Shown in pieces: positions 27,001 through 34,897 of a DNA stretch of 64,000 nt (within the stretch, counting starts at the first letter, position 1; every line of letters begins with the position of its first letter). The translations under genes were made by a program, and so were the position numbers. The DNA is from Artemia franciscana. Taxonomy: Eukaryota; Arthropoda; Branchiopoda; Anostraca; Artemiidae. The notes beneath the pieces were generated by a model. That model worked only from the letters and a program-made list of their open reading frames with translations, made no database searches and was not told where the DNA came from. Where the stretch lies: NCBI RefSeq assembly GCF_032884065.1, contig NC_088879.1:16870489-16934488 (forward strand), given 5' to 3'.

Positions 27001-27114
27001 TTTTCAGAAGAGAAAATAGAAGCAACAGAACTGTGATTTGAAGTTATGCTTACCTTCTCCGAAAAATGCAGTACAAATTGAGATAAAGACAATCAGCAAG
27101 GTTTCACCCCACAT
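5974..27114 (-). CDS. TMCO1: TMCO1, ER membrane calcium-load channel / insertase-related protein (coding span, 5 exons)
   Basis: The joined exons (27054-27114, 20891-20968, 18755-18926, 15425-15569, 5974-6066) give 549 nt, or 182 residues plus stop, close to the roughly 188-residue vertebrate form. An N-terminal hydrophobic helix (about residues 4-26, containing LLIVFISICTA) is followed by a basic, Lys/Glu-rich coiled coil (about 30-85), a second hydrophobic stretch (about 85-103) and a third (about 133-148, CSFIFLYILCTMS). The C-terminal tail is basic and contains TPSRAASKQA. The landmarks WLLVYRTEKY, VVAKLPF and IQGLSHR are characteristic of TMCO1, which belongs to the EMC3/Get1/YidC-like superfamily. 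The known role is in the ER membrane: releasing calcium on store overload and helping membrane-protein insertion. All introns are GT-AG, with phases that join perfectly. Introns 1, 3 and 4 carry transposons or repeats. The start ATG at 27114 fits the family N-terminus. I saw no clear poly(A) signal within about 500 bp of the stop. Confidence 0.95.
6720..8470 (+). mobile_element. RTE-type LINE 'A', 5' part (endonuclease and N-terminal RT), interrupted
   Basis: Decayed non-LTR retrotransposon in TMCO1 intron 4, antisense to the gene. Translated fragments in order: APE endonuclease middle (VAPTNEADNSEKDCF near 6850), IGQHGLG, the SDHQLVIARFNLKL catalytic SDH box (about 7209-7250), a Lys-rich linker (7492-7902), the RT finger region (LKNGKAAGIDVIYP near 7950; NNWRGITLQSSGS near 8134; EQHGFRPSRSCADLMFSLR near 8240), and motif A with SKAFDS written as LKAFDSVHRD. 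It stops at the RT motif B segment SGVPQGCI (about 8447-8468), where LINE B begins. The frame is broken by several stops and shifts. Family assigned from architecture, not from a search. Confidence 0.8.
8475..8493. repeat. (ACT)n short tract at LINE B 3' end
   Basis: About six ACT units on the plus strand, read as AGT on the LINE strand. This marks the 3' terminus of LINE B. Confidence 0.9.
11131..11572. mobile_element. Palindromic foldback/MITE-like element
   Basis: The left arm (11131-about 11268) is an inverted copy of the right arm (about 11435-11572). Ends are acttcgttttct and agaaaacgaagt. Both arms contain gctgcgtcccaaagtcgaac and the G-rich run ggggggctgccgcccccc. The loop of about 165 bp is AT-rich. 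No coding capacity. Confidence 0.9.
11658..11729 (-). pseudogene. tRNA-Lys(TTT)-like sequence, pseudogene or SINE head
   Basis: The D arm (GCTCAGTTGGTAGAGC) and T arm (AAGGGTTCAAGTCCCTT) are perfect, and the anticodon loop is CTTTTAA. The 5' acceptor strand (aagttat) does not pair with the 3' strand (acgggcg), and the anticodon stem is poorly paired. It is therefore not a functional tRNA gene. It sits within the composite insert. Confidence 0.75.
11820..12285. repeat. Direct repeat, two copies of a module, offset about 300 bp
   Basis: The copies (about 11822-11975 and 12117-12285) share ggtttctggaaaacaggga, aggagttatcggatcaagct and ggggaccttaacttgtgaat. The second carries a small internal duplication of tatcggatcaagct. 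Confidence 0.85.
13084..13315 (+). mobile_element. RTE-type LINE 'A', continuation after nested insertion
   Basis: The LINE A reading resumes with LTDFILRTCN and the RT motif C box FADDIVLLS (about 13186-13212), then a palm/thumb segment ending at a stop at 13312. In this RT family the LDFILR block follows GC.LSP..F by only a few residues. The two ends therefore fit one element with a few codons lost at the junction and about 4.6 kb inserted. Confidence 0.78.
13320..14090. other. TMCO1 intron 4, nothing recognised
   Basis: AT-rich intronic sequence between LINE A and the modular repeat. No domain, RNA gene or repeat unit recognised. Confidence 0.5.
14090..14545 (+). repeat. Dispersed modular repeat, two modules of about 280 bp
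   Basis: Modules at about 14125-14240 and 14400-14525 share the order: ggctggttg.cctc, acttttgactcttaaa, aacttcc, caatc.aata.gcc, aaagttatatgaccat.cccttccat. The same module occurs at 23480, 23790, 24800, 25090, 25370 and 25610. Non-coding family; identity unknown. Confidence 0.75.
14545..15424. other. TMCO1 intron 4, nothing recognised
   Basis: T-rich intronic DNA without recognisable elements, leading up to exon 4. Confidence 0.5.
15425..15569 (-). CDS. TMCO1: TMCO1 coding exon 4
   Basis: Encodes residues 105-152, from FEGKVVAKLPFLPISWIQG through the third hydrophobic segment to MSIRQ. The acceptor is a poly(T) tract followed by cag|TTTTGAAGG. The donor is AGACAG|gtgagt. This is the most strongly conserved part of the protein family. 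Confidence 0.96.
15570..16740. other. TMCO1 intron 3, mostly unrecognised
   Basis: At 15798-15825 the plus strand reads gatcaaacagttcgtggtaa, the reverse complement of the terminus of the dispersed repeat at 24280. A minus-oriented fragment of that repeat probably starts here. The rest shows no recognisable feature. Confidence 0.5.
16740..18670 (+). mobile_element. RTE-type LINE 'B' copy 2, 5'-truncated
   Basis: Same family as 8474-13080, in TMCO1 intron 3, antisense to the gene. It begins in the linker region (EKALEYELRRCEVEAMDKIA near 16825) and runs through RT: LKNNKTPGADS, EQFGFRKGRGCVDQIFSLR, FINYKKALDSVDRK, GVKLGCVLSPFIGTILMDFF. The C-terminus follows (GRKTPLD, TCLGSIIS-type block, RLRWLGHILR). 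Motif C reads YAND (17936-17947) preceded by a stop, so the first catalytic Asp is Asn. It retains the ILMDFFLRSTGKA block that copy 1 has lost. The 3' end is a short gttgtagtagt tail near 18650-18665. Interrupted by an insert at about 17083-17252. Confidence 0.87.
17083..17252 (-). mobile_element. Short insert (about 170 bp) in LINE B copy 2, retroposed-sequence-like
   Basis: LINE B reads GKDI-DE.E at this point; here ggaaaagatata and ggagatagaagaa flank foreign DNA. Read on the minus strand, the insert has an open stretch ending in DPLFALP and a TAA. An AATAAA about 12 nt from its 3' edge follows, and gatata/gagata flank it. This resembles a truncated processed transcript or a small SINE. 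Source gene not recognised. Confidence 0.5.
18755..18926 (-). CDS. TMCO1: TMCO1 coding exon 3
   Basis: Encodes residues 48-103: the charged coiled coil (RLERDEEKLKANSRDLQLV) followed by the second hydrophobic segment (MKSMLAIGFTFTALLGVFNS). The acceptor is ctctttcag|TAGAG and the donor is TCAAT|gtaagt. Its donor lies about 85 bp from the 3' tail of an oppositely oriented RTE-type LINE copy in intron 3. Confidence 0.95.
18927..20890. other. TMCO1 intron 2, nothing recognised
   Basis: AT-rich intron. A short run at about 20508-20545 (YGAEIWVARK in one frame) resembles the YG.E.W block of LINE C-termini, but is too short to call. Confidence 0.5.
20891..20968 (-). CDS. TMCO1: TMCO1 coding exon 2
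   Basis: Encodes the end of membrane helix 1 and the start of the coiled coil (LTWLLVYRTEKYQRL, then VEKQSKK). The acceptor is gtttacag|GA and the donor is AAAAGT|gtaagt. The split codon at each end is completed exactly by the neighbouring exons (Gly21 and Leu47). Confidence 0.95.
20969..22980. other. TMCO1 intron 1, proximal part
   Basis: No gene recognised. Around 22010-22600 the three plus frames give weak, broken resemblance to the linker between LINE endonuclease and RT domains (Trp/Arg/Lys-rich, RLADIDNSIELFAEEL). Low confidence. Confidence 0.35.
22980..23240 (+). repeat. Dispersed repeat, copy 1 of a family also at 45640-45935
   Basis: Shares with the later copy, in the same order: tcaaagaaaagtaga/tgagctt, aaccccatgcct.c.., ataaatatca and a ..cacagtcat/..cacactcat end. 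Non-coding. Confidence 0.6.
23295..24300 (+). repeat. Dispersed repeat about 1 kb with short inverted termini and internal hairpin
   Basis: Begins with agtaaggagcgac (about 23306) and ends near 24278 with gtcgctccttact, the inverted copy of that sequence. Contains a 27-nt hairpin (about 23371-23397 pairing with about 23444-23470, one mismatch; core cgagggattgcgg). Two direct modules of about 300 bp follow (23505-23640 and 23790-23915), each ending gacccctggg plus an A-rich tract and cacgcacccgtgatttgtct. No ORF. Partial copies near 15800 and 35600. Confidence 0.75.
24765..25745 (+). repeat. Array of about four modular repeat units (about 270-280 bp each)
   Basis: Units at roughly 24810, 25100, 25370 and 25610 repeat the order described for the 14-kb copy: G-rich start, gactcttaaaaggg, acttccaatttcaa, atgagccccctc, tatacgaccacccctt, gcccagggcataact. 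Divergence between units is high, so it is old. Confidence 0.75.
25424..25526. repeat. 51-bp tandem duplication
   Basis: Two adjacent, nearly identical 51-bp units starting ttgaacttctgattgtcaat at 25424 and 25475. One base differs (cccc versus ctcc). A recent local duplication inside an old repeat. Confidence 0.95.
25745..27053. other. TMCO1 intron 1, distal part, nothing recognised
   Basis: AT-rich intronic DNA leading to exon 1. No element or domain recognised. Confidence 0.5.
27054..27114 (-). CDS. TMCO1: TMCO1 coding exon 1
   Basis: Encodes residues 1-20 plus the first base of Gly21: Met-Trp-Gly-Glu-Thr, then the hydrophobic first membrane helix. The donor on the minus strand reads GAAG|gtaagc. 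The upstream sequence (plus 27115-27240) should contain 5' UTR and promoter, but I see no clear TATA box or GC-rich element. Confidence 0.93.
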
Positions 27115-27509
27115 TCTCTTGGATATTAGTATGATTTATAATAAAGCCTTTGGGCAGCTTGGTTTGCCTCTTTTTATGATGTCTTGACTTTCTGAAAAAT
27201 CACTAGATTACAAATAGTACATACATTAACTGTAAACAAGGCATTGAGAGACAAGGTGGTCATTGATTATAATTAGCTGTTGATACCTCATTACTTAGCT
27301 ATTAATAATTGATAACTCTTTAGAAAATAATCTGTAATAGATTAAAACATTCACTAATAGTTGATGGTTAATAGTTACAGATGTATAAGTGCATTTAAGT
27401 AATTAGTGGCATGACACAAATAATGCTGCTGCAGTTAAGGGATAATAACATCAAATTTAAAGGTAATACTCTCCTAGACTTAGATCACATAGATGATTTG
27501 AATGAGATA

Positions 27510-28371
27510 AGTGAGATATTTATTTCAAAAAGAGCACTATCACAAGCCCTCAAAGGGCCGAATTCGGACTTCGGAGTCGACTAACAAAGCAAAAAAAGCA
27601 AAAAATACTAATAATAATGAATAATCAAATTATGAGTCAAAGAAAAAAAAAATCGGTCAGTCAAACTACACTTGAACAAATACAGGTCAGAAAAAAAAGA
27701 GAAGGGGACAAAATAATCAAATAATACAGAAAAGAACAAGAAAAAAACATGTATATCTACAAATTAAAAGGGACACTAAAAAAAAGTCCAAAAACTCACA
27801 AAAAAAAGAACAAAGCATAAAACACACAAAATATACACATGAATTAAAAGGGAAACTAAACCAAAAACAGCGGGGGGGCAAGCAAATTAGTGCAACCACC
27901 TAAAGCACCTCACATGAGAAAAAAAAGGGGGGAGAAACTAGTTGGCTATTTTATTTATTTTTATATCTGGAAGTAACGCAGTGGATGGGGGACAAAACTG
28001 AGAAAGGCTCAGAAACAGCTCGAGGCTGTCGTAATCTGGATGGCGAGTGACGTTTGGGGAAAATACTTGCCGTCTGAGGGTTCGTTATTGCATTTTTTGA
28101 AAAACGGAGGCACAACGACGACCTCCTTCGCTCAAGGGTTTCCAAACTAGCTTTTTTTTAGGAGCAGAGAGTAAGGCACCTTGCCTTCTTTGAAAATTAT
28201 TTGCAAAGGCTCTTTTTTGGATTGACTCAATTTTGTCTGATTCTTCACGGGAGATGCCAGGGTGCCAAACTGGACAAGCATATTCAAGATGCAGGCGGAC
28301 AAAAGACAAAAGAATGACCTAATTAAAGGTTTTTGCAAAATGGATGAAACTAGTTCAGGGCAGGGATACAC
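27510..28371 (-). mobile_element. LINE 3' fragment (RT C-terminus plus 3' UTR)
   Basis: On the minus strand, one to two frames encode the C-terminal region typical of CR1/L2/Jockey-like LINEs: VRLHLEYACPVWHPGISREE, SDKIESIQKRA, then ETLERRRSSLCLRFSKNA and a Pro/Arg-rich tail. One frameshift near 28190. A stop near 27951 is followed by a T-rich untranslated region and an AATAAA at about 27516. Lies about 400 bp upstream of the TMCO1 start. Confidence 0.8.
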
Positions 28372-28739
28372 ACAATTGAATAATTCCTAATTCCTTATAT
28401 TAAAAATAACCACAAGGAAATCATAATTATCTGTTTCTTGCAATTAATTTGACAATTAAATCTAACAAAAAATAATAAATTTTAGTGTGCTGTCATTGAT
28501 TTTATTTCTGCTTTGACACTTTTTTCCTTGAAACTCCAATTAACCCCAGAACAGAATATGCATACTATATTATCCCAAAACATACCAAGGGCATTGCAGA
28601 TTCAGGTTCAGGACTTGCTTCGAAGCTAATGTACAGACTTATGTGAAACTTTGAGTGTATATTCTAGGGAACATACTAAGTAAAGCATGCACACAATGAT
28701 TCATTTTTTCCCTTTTAACTGAAATATATTCATCACTGA

Positions 28740-31425
28740 ACTAGAAATTATTGTAACAGAATGGAACCTTACCTTTGACCTTAGATACCCCTGTGCCTTT
28801 GGAGGCGACCAGGACATTGTCAAAGAGACGCCAGTCGTCCCTCAAATAGGCTACTGCCATAACACCTACCCAATTGGGTTGTATAGATGTATTCCCATTG
28901 AGAAGGCCCCTCTGGTATGTCTTGTGTAGTGTGTTCTTTGGTTTTCCCTTTTGCTGTATTCTTGTTGGTTGCCTCTGGAGGAAAGACTTTGGTGTTTGGT
29001 CGTCTTTCATCCATACAAGATGTCTCATGTGTTTCCATCTTCAAATCCTGATCACCATTGATGAATAGAGGTTGCCCAGTAATTTGGCATATTGTCTGTT
29101 TCAAGACATGTGTCCAGTTTATGTTGAGGATTATTTTGCTGAAAATTGTTTTCAAAGGCTTGGAGTCTCTTCTCTTGCTGCCGATTTAACTTCCAGCATT
29201 TGCTTCCATACAGTATAAATGGGAGAACATTACTATTGGAAACACAAAGTTTTAGCTAGTTTGAGAACTTCTGTGAGCGCCAAATCTGTTTAAGTCTAGT
29301 AGATGAGCCACTAGCATGTCCTATACAAGAATAAATCTCTTTGCCTGTTGCTCCTCTGTGCTTCTCAAACATTTAAACTGAACAACCAGTTCTACAACTT
29401 TGTTGTAGCACTTTATGTTGAGGGCGGATCCTATGACAGCCATACTTTTACTTTTTGATGCATTTATCTTGAGGCTTCACCATAACGCATTTTTTCTCCC
29501 AGCATCCAAGAACTGTTACAGTTTCTGCTTGTCTAATTCAAGGAGACTAATATTGTCTACTAATTCTATATCCTACAATCCTCTTTTCATTTCTGATAGG
29601 GATTCCATAATTTGTACATCTGTGAAGGATATAATCTATTACCACTATGAAGAGAAAAGGGGACAGGACATATCCTTGCTTTACTCCAGAGATGATCCTG
29701 AAACATCTTCATTTGCCTTCACTTATATGTACACAAATTTCCATGCTTTTGTACAGGGCAATAATTAGCCTTACGAGTTCATCAAAGATACCATAGTACT
29801 TGAGGATTTTCCAGAGTGTATTTTGATGGACAAAATTGAATGATTTTCCAAAGTCTATGAAAATTAGATATAGCTTCTGTCTCCAGGCGTTTGTCTCTTC
29901 TAACATCACTCATAATGCAAAAATGAGATCTACAACAGAGCAGTTTGGGCAGAAATCATACTGTTTATCCCTTAAATGCTTGTCAATCAGGGACCAGATA
30001 TAGTGCAGAATTATGAGAGCAAGAAGGTTTCCCAGAATAGGGAGCAAGCTGATTCCTCTCCAGTTGTTGCACAGCATAACATCACCTTTACTGAACGGTT
30101 TCACAAGGGTACTGCACATCCAGTCTTTCAGGACAACCTTGGCAACCCATATCATAATAAACAACAGAATCCAGGTTTTGACACAAGATCTAACAGATGT
30201 TTTAAGCATTTCAGTGGAAATTCTATTGTTTCCTGGAGCTCTTCCGTTCTTCAGCTTCTTTGATGCTGAGATTATCATAGTTTCTGTAGGAGCATTGGTG
30301 TTGATTTCAAGAATAAGCAAAGGAGGCTGTGGTATACTGGGGGATTTAATCAATTCTGGATGGTTTGTGACACTTTTGAAATGGTTGGCCCAGACTTCTT
30401 CTATATCTATTTTTCTGTGACTGTTCTTCCATTTTTGTCCTAGACAGGACCATCAGTTTTTCACTGCTTGCAGATCATCTCGTTAGTGATCTTAGACCAT
30501 CTTGGAATCTCCTTTTTTTTTGCTGGCATCTCTGCTGCTGCCTTGCTCTCCAGGAAAGTCTTTGTCAGATCTTGAACTTTTCTTTACAACCTTGTCCTTA
30601 TCTCTATATGCCTGCATCTTCATCTCTACATTGTTCTGGAACCCTGCTGAATCTAAATGTTATTTCAGAGTTTGTCTTTCATGGATCAAGTTCCAAGTTT
30701 TATCAGAGATCCACATTGGTCTTCATGTCTCTTTTTATGTCCAATTGCTTCCTTTGCAACATCAGTGAAAGTGTTTCTGATGCTACTCCATATAGTGACC
30801 ATGTCTCCCTCTCTTTCACCAAGATGTCTAAGAGACTTAATTCTGTTGTGGAGACTCAAAAAAAAACTTCCTCCTGACCTCTGGTTCAGCAAGCTTATGA
30901 GAATCATATAGGGGCATCAAGGAGTCTGTCTTTTTTTTTCAGATTCTTTAGTTTGAGCACAATCTTGTGCTCACTGTAGTCTGAGCCAGCATCAACACCT
31001 CTGAGTGTCCTTATGTCTTGCAGACTTGATTGCCATTTCTTGTTTATAAGAAAGTGGTCGGTCTGAATTTCTTGCTGTAGCGTCAGGTTTGGTCCCAAGT
31101 GTACTTGTGGATGTTCTTATGATGAAACTTTGGTATGCCAATCAGGATATCATTTGCGGAAATGAGGTCTGTAAATACAGCTCCATTTTCATTACAGTCA
31201 CCTAGACCATGTGGGCCAAGTACTTTTGGGCAGTAGGATCTATTGTTGCCTACTTTGACAATGAATTCTCCAGAAAATATAACCATATCATGACACAGTA
31301 TATTCTTGAAGCCTGAGTGAAGAGTGTCATAGAAATGCTCTTTAACCACCTCTTCAGCATCAATCATCAGTGCGTAAGAGACAACTAATGTGACTTTAAT
31401 TGCAGTCAGAACTGAACAGCAATTA
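28740..31425 (-). mobile_element. RTE-type LINE 'C', 5'-truncated, decayed
   Basis: The minus strand, in order: APE endonuclease (HDMVIFSGEFIVKVGNN near 31290, GPHGLGDCNENGAVF near 31200, RTLRGVDAGSDYSEHKIV near 30990); linker; RT (ASKKLKNGRAPGNNRISTEM near 30240; CNNWRGISLLPILGNLLALI near 30060; KQYDFCPNCSVVDLIFAL near 29930; IFIDFGKSFNFVHQNTLW near 29850). The C-terminal domain is damaged: H.ETSCMDERRPNTKVF near 29000 and an end at about 28741. Many stops and shifts. The catalytic Asp of AFD reads as Asn (SFNFV). Confidence 0.8.
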
Positions 31426-31521
31426 CTTTAAAAAAGTTGTTACCAATAATTAATAAACCCTCAAGAGTACATCCCTATTTCAGCATGTAATAAAATATTT
31501 GAAAATCAGTGTTACAAACAC

Positions 31522-31682
31522 AATAGATTAAGAAATGTCCTGTGGTGGTGCAGTGGGTTTGACCTTAGCTTGGTAATATGGGACCCAGAGATCAAATCAT
31601 GCTGCAGGAATTCACTGCAGGGCCAACGCAGGGACCTTAGTAGTCAAGAAGCGTCGTTATTCCAATACAAATAGATTAAGAA
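31522..31682 (+). mobile_element. tRNA-derived SINE with 13-bp target site duplication
   Basis: The duplication aatagattaagaa (31522-31534 and 31670-31682) exactly flanks a 135-bp body. The body begins tcctgtggtggtgcagtggg, matching a pol III A box, and has a B-box-like agatcaaatc. An acceptor-like stem pairs tcctg at the start with cagga near 31610. A short unrelated tail follows (gtagtcaagaagcgtcgtt). Not a functional tRNA. Confidence 0.82.
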
Positions 31683-32004
31683 CAAATGAAGAAGTGATCT
31701 TAAATGAAAAAAATATAGACATTTTCATTTATAGAAAGCTGAATACAATAAGGAAACATAAAGAACATCCCAGATGCCCAACAAGCAAATATGTATAATG
31801 CAAGCTTGTCTTAGCTTAAATCCACTTTAAATTTTAGCCCTTATTGACTGAAGTTGAATCAAGGAAAAGATATGGCTAACTTACAATCTGAAAATGATCC
31901 TTCTTATGGATGCTTGAATCAAGCCAAATTAACAAATTTGCCACAAACAAAACATATACATGCAAGAGCAGCATGCCCATTTTTTCATCTTTAGGGTTCA
32001 TGTT

Positions 32005-32106
<102 letters not shown>

Positions 32107-32426
32107 GTTTATTACATAACTTTCATAGCTCTAGGCTAATTTACAGTTGCAAAACATTACATGTTAAACATAAATGCAAAGAAAACAGCACAACATTACA
32201 TGTAAACATAGATAAATATTAAAACATTACATGTTAAACATAGAAAAAAAGATGGCACAAATGCAGAGCTTTAATTGGATGAACATAGGCAGTAAAGTGG
32301 CCACCCTTTCCTCACAATAGTCCAAAACTTAAATTAATCATTGCACTTCTCACACATTTACTTTCTATTAATCAAATCCCCTAAAAAACAACTAGGCTAC
32401 GTTGTATTCATATATAATTTATAAGT

Positions 32427-32814
32427 CAACAAAGGTTGACTCTAGTTTGGCATTGTAGAGTGAAGTGCATGAGAGGTGTAGCATAAGTGGGAGATGGTAA
32501 CAACAGCATTGAAAGGGGTAAAATTAACCTTGACTTGAGGCCCACTTAATTGGACCATCTGTCTTGGCTTTTTCTACAATTGGCCATGACTTGACTTTTT
32601 CCACAACTATTCGATTTGAATTAAAAATTGAATAGTTGTGGGCAAGTCAAGTCATGGCTAATTGTAGAAAAAGCTCAGGCAGATAGTCCAATTAAGTGGG
32701 CATCAAGTCAAGGTTAATTTTGCCCCTTTCATTGCTGTTGTTACCATCTCCTACTTATGCTACACCTCTCATGCATGTTAATCCACATTGCCAAACTAGA
32801 GTCAACCTTGTTGA
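32427..32814. mobile_element. Palindromic foldback element, about 390 bp
   Basis: Arms of about 190 bp (32427-about 32620 and about 32623-32814) are inverted copies with few mismatches. Ends are caacaaaggttgactctag and ctagagtcaaccttgttg. The centre is cgatttgaattaaaaattg. A further partial copy of the right end follows at about 32888-32932. No coding capacity. Confidence 0.9.
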
Positions 32815-33597
32815 AGGGGTCTCCACAGGGAACACATGCTGGTTGACAGTAGTAGAGTTGAAAATTTTTGACTATACTTGAAAATTTTCCTCTCATGCAT
32901 GTCACTCCACAAAGCCGAACTAGAGTCAAGCTGTTGTTCTAACCAGCTAACTCATGCTGGGGGAGCAAATTTGCAATTATATTGACTGGTTGCAAATATA
33001 TTTGCAACTAGCCATGGCTTGAAGGCATCCATGCTTTTATATTTTATTCCTATAATTTCATTCATATTGTAAAAGCCTAACTTTTCCCTCAGCTTCAAAA
33101 ATCTGCCCCCTTTATAAATTTTCAGTTTGCCCCATGGAGCAGGGGGGTCAACAATAAAAGGATATGCTTCTAAAATTAGCATTTCTAAGTGCTATAATAT
33201 GGAAACTATGCTGCTTTGCAGCTTAGTTTCCAGTGTAGAGAGCTTGTGATGAAACTAAGGTTTTACCTGATTTTTAAGTAGTTGTAGTGGGTATTCCCTA
33301 TACTAAGCTTAAAATTAAAGAGAAGATAATTTTGCCATCTTTGTCTACACTCTCTGCAATGAGGATGCACAAGTTCTTTTTTCTGATGAATCAAGATAGA
33401 CTCTACTTAAATATAGATGAGTTCAATTTTTTAATTAATTTGCCAGCTAAAAGATAAATATATATTTTTTGTATGCCTTTTAAAACTCTTTCTAAATTTT
33501 TACATGGGAATATTTGCTAAAATAATGAATTCCATTTTGAGGGCTTAAACTTAAACCTTGTTCATAATTTCTTTGCAGGTAGAACAAAAGAAAAGAA

Positions 33598-34897
33598 ATT
33601 TATATGGTAAAATTCTAGTTAATTGACTTCTTGCTATCTTGGAAAGGGTATAGGTTAGGAAAATGAAACTTTCAGGGATGGGTCTATAGGCTAAAGTATG
33701 TCCTTGGAAGGTATTTTAAAGTACCCACCTCCATTCCTTTTCCCTCTAGAGGGCCCTGAAATTTGTCTACATGACAGGTCTATACCTATTGAAATTTTGA
33801 CAAAACAACATTTTACCTTGATTTTTAGTCACTAGTTGCTCTTTCTCTGCCTTTAGTTCTGAAAATGCAATTCCTGTTATTTGAGTAGAATTTTGGGTAA
33901 AATTGGTGCAAACAGTATTACTGGCTTTCACATAAAGTGAATATACTACTCAATACCTTTTTTAATTCTGTTTACAAATATAATAATTGCTTCTACTGCA
34001 AATTCAGATTTAAGGACTTTTTGACCTCTTAAAAATGACCTATATATGGGGTCATTACAAAACGGGGTAACAGTTTAGAAACAAATTTGGGCTATATATT
34101 TGCACATCAGGGGGGGGGGGGTAAAGCATAGCATATATTAAATACGTAAACTAACCATTACTGTTTTTTTGTTTTTGTTTTTTATGTGTTTGTGCTGTTG
34201 CACTGGTGATTTCTCTTCTCATTAAAATTCAATGTGCACAAACAAATAAAAAAAAAGAAAAAAAATACAGCAATGGTTAGTTTACATATTTAATATATGC
34301 TATGCTTTACCCCCATCCCCCTGATGTGCAAATATATAGCCCAAATTTGTTTCTAAACTATAACAGATTTGTGATGATCCCATATATAGGTTATTTAAAA
34401 GAGGTCAAGAGGTCAAAAAGTGCTTAAATCTGAATTTGCAGTAGAAGCAATTATTATATTTGTAAAGAGCATAAAAAAGGCATCAAGTGGGATATTCACT
34501 TTATATGAAAGTCAGTAATACTGTTTGCACCAATTTTTACCAAATTTTGAGCCATATCAATGTTTTTTTTTCAAAATTTAGGAATTGTATTTGTATATCT
34601 TTAAAACCTTATAAAATAGGATTGAGCAAAGTTATGAAGCTGAAAACAATTTTGTTGTACTTTAATTAAGCAGAAGATCTATTTTGCAAGATTTCACTTT
34701 TATAACACACATATTTTTAAAGGGTCATCAAAGGTCAGGGTCCTGTAGAGGGAGAAGGATTGGAGGTAGGTACTTCAAAATGCCTCCCCAGGACATACTT
34801 TAGCCTGTAGACCAATCCCTGAAAGTTTCATTTTCCTAACCTAAACCCTTTCCAAGATAGCAAGAAGTCAATTAGCTAGAATTTTATATTTATACTT
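33598..34897. mobile_element. Large palindromic foldback element, 1.3 kb
   Basis: The left arm (33598-about 34195) and right arm (about 34233-34897) are inverted copies around a spacer of about 37 bp near 34215. Matching blocks include aattgacttcttgctatctt (33624) with its inverse near 34865, caaacagtattactg (33910) with its inverse near 34520, and gtaaactaaccatta (34147) with its inverse near 34275. No ORF beyond chance. Related inverted units at 41950-42400 and 53721-54068. Confidence 0.92.

Noticed and set aside
29415-29768. 117-codon plus-strand open frame
   Set aside because: It is antisense to the decayed C-terminal half of LINE C, and no domain is recognised.
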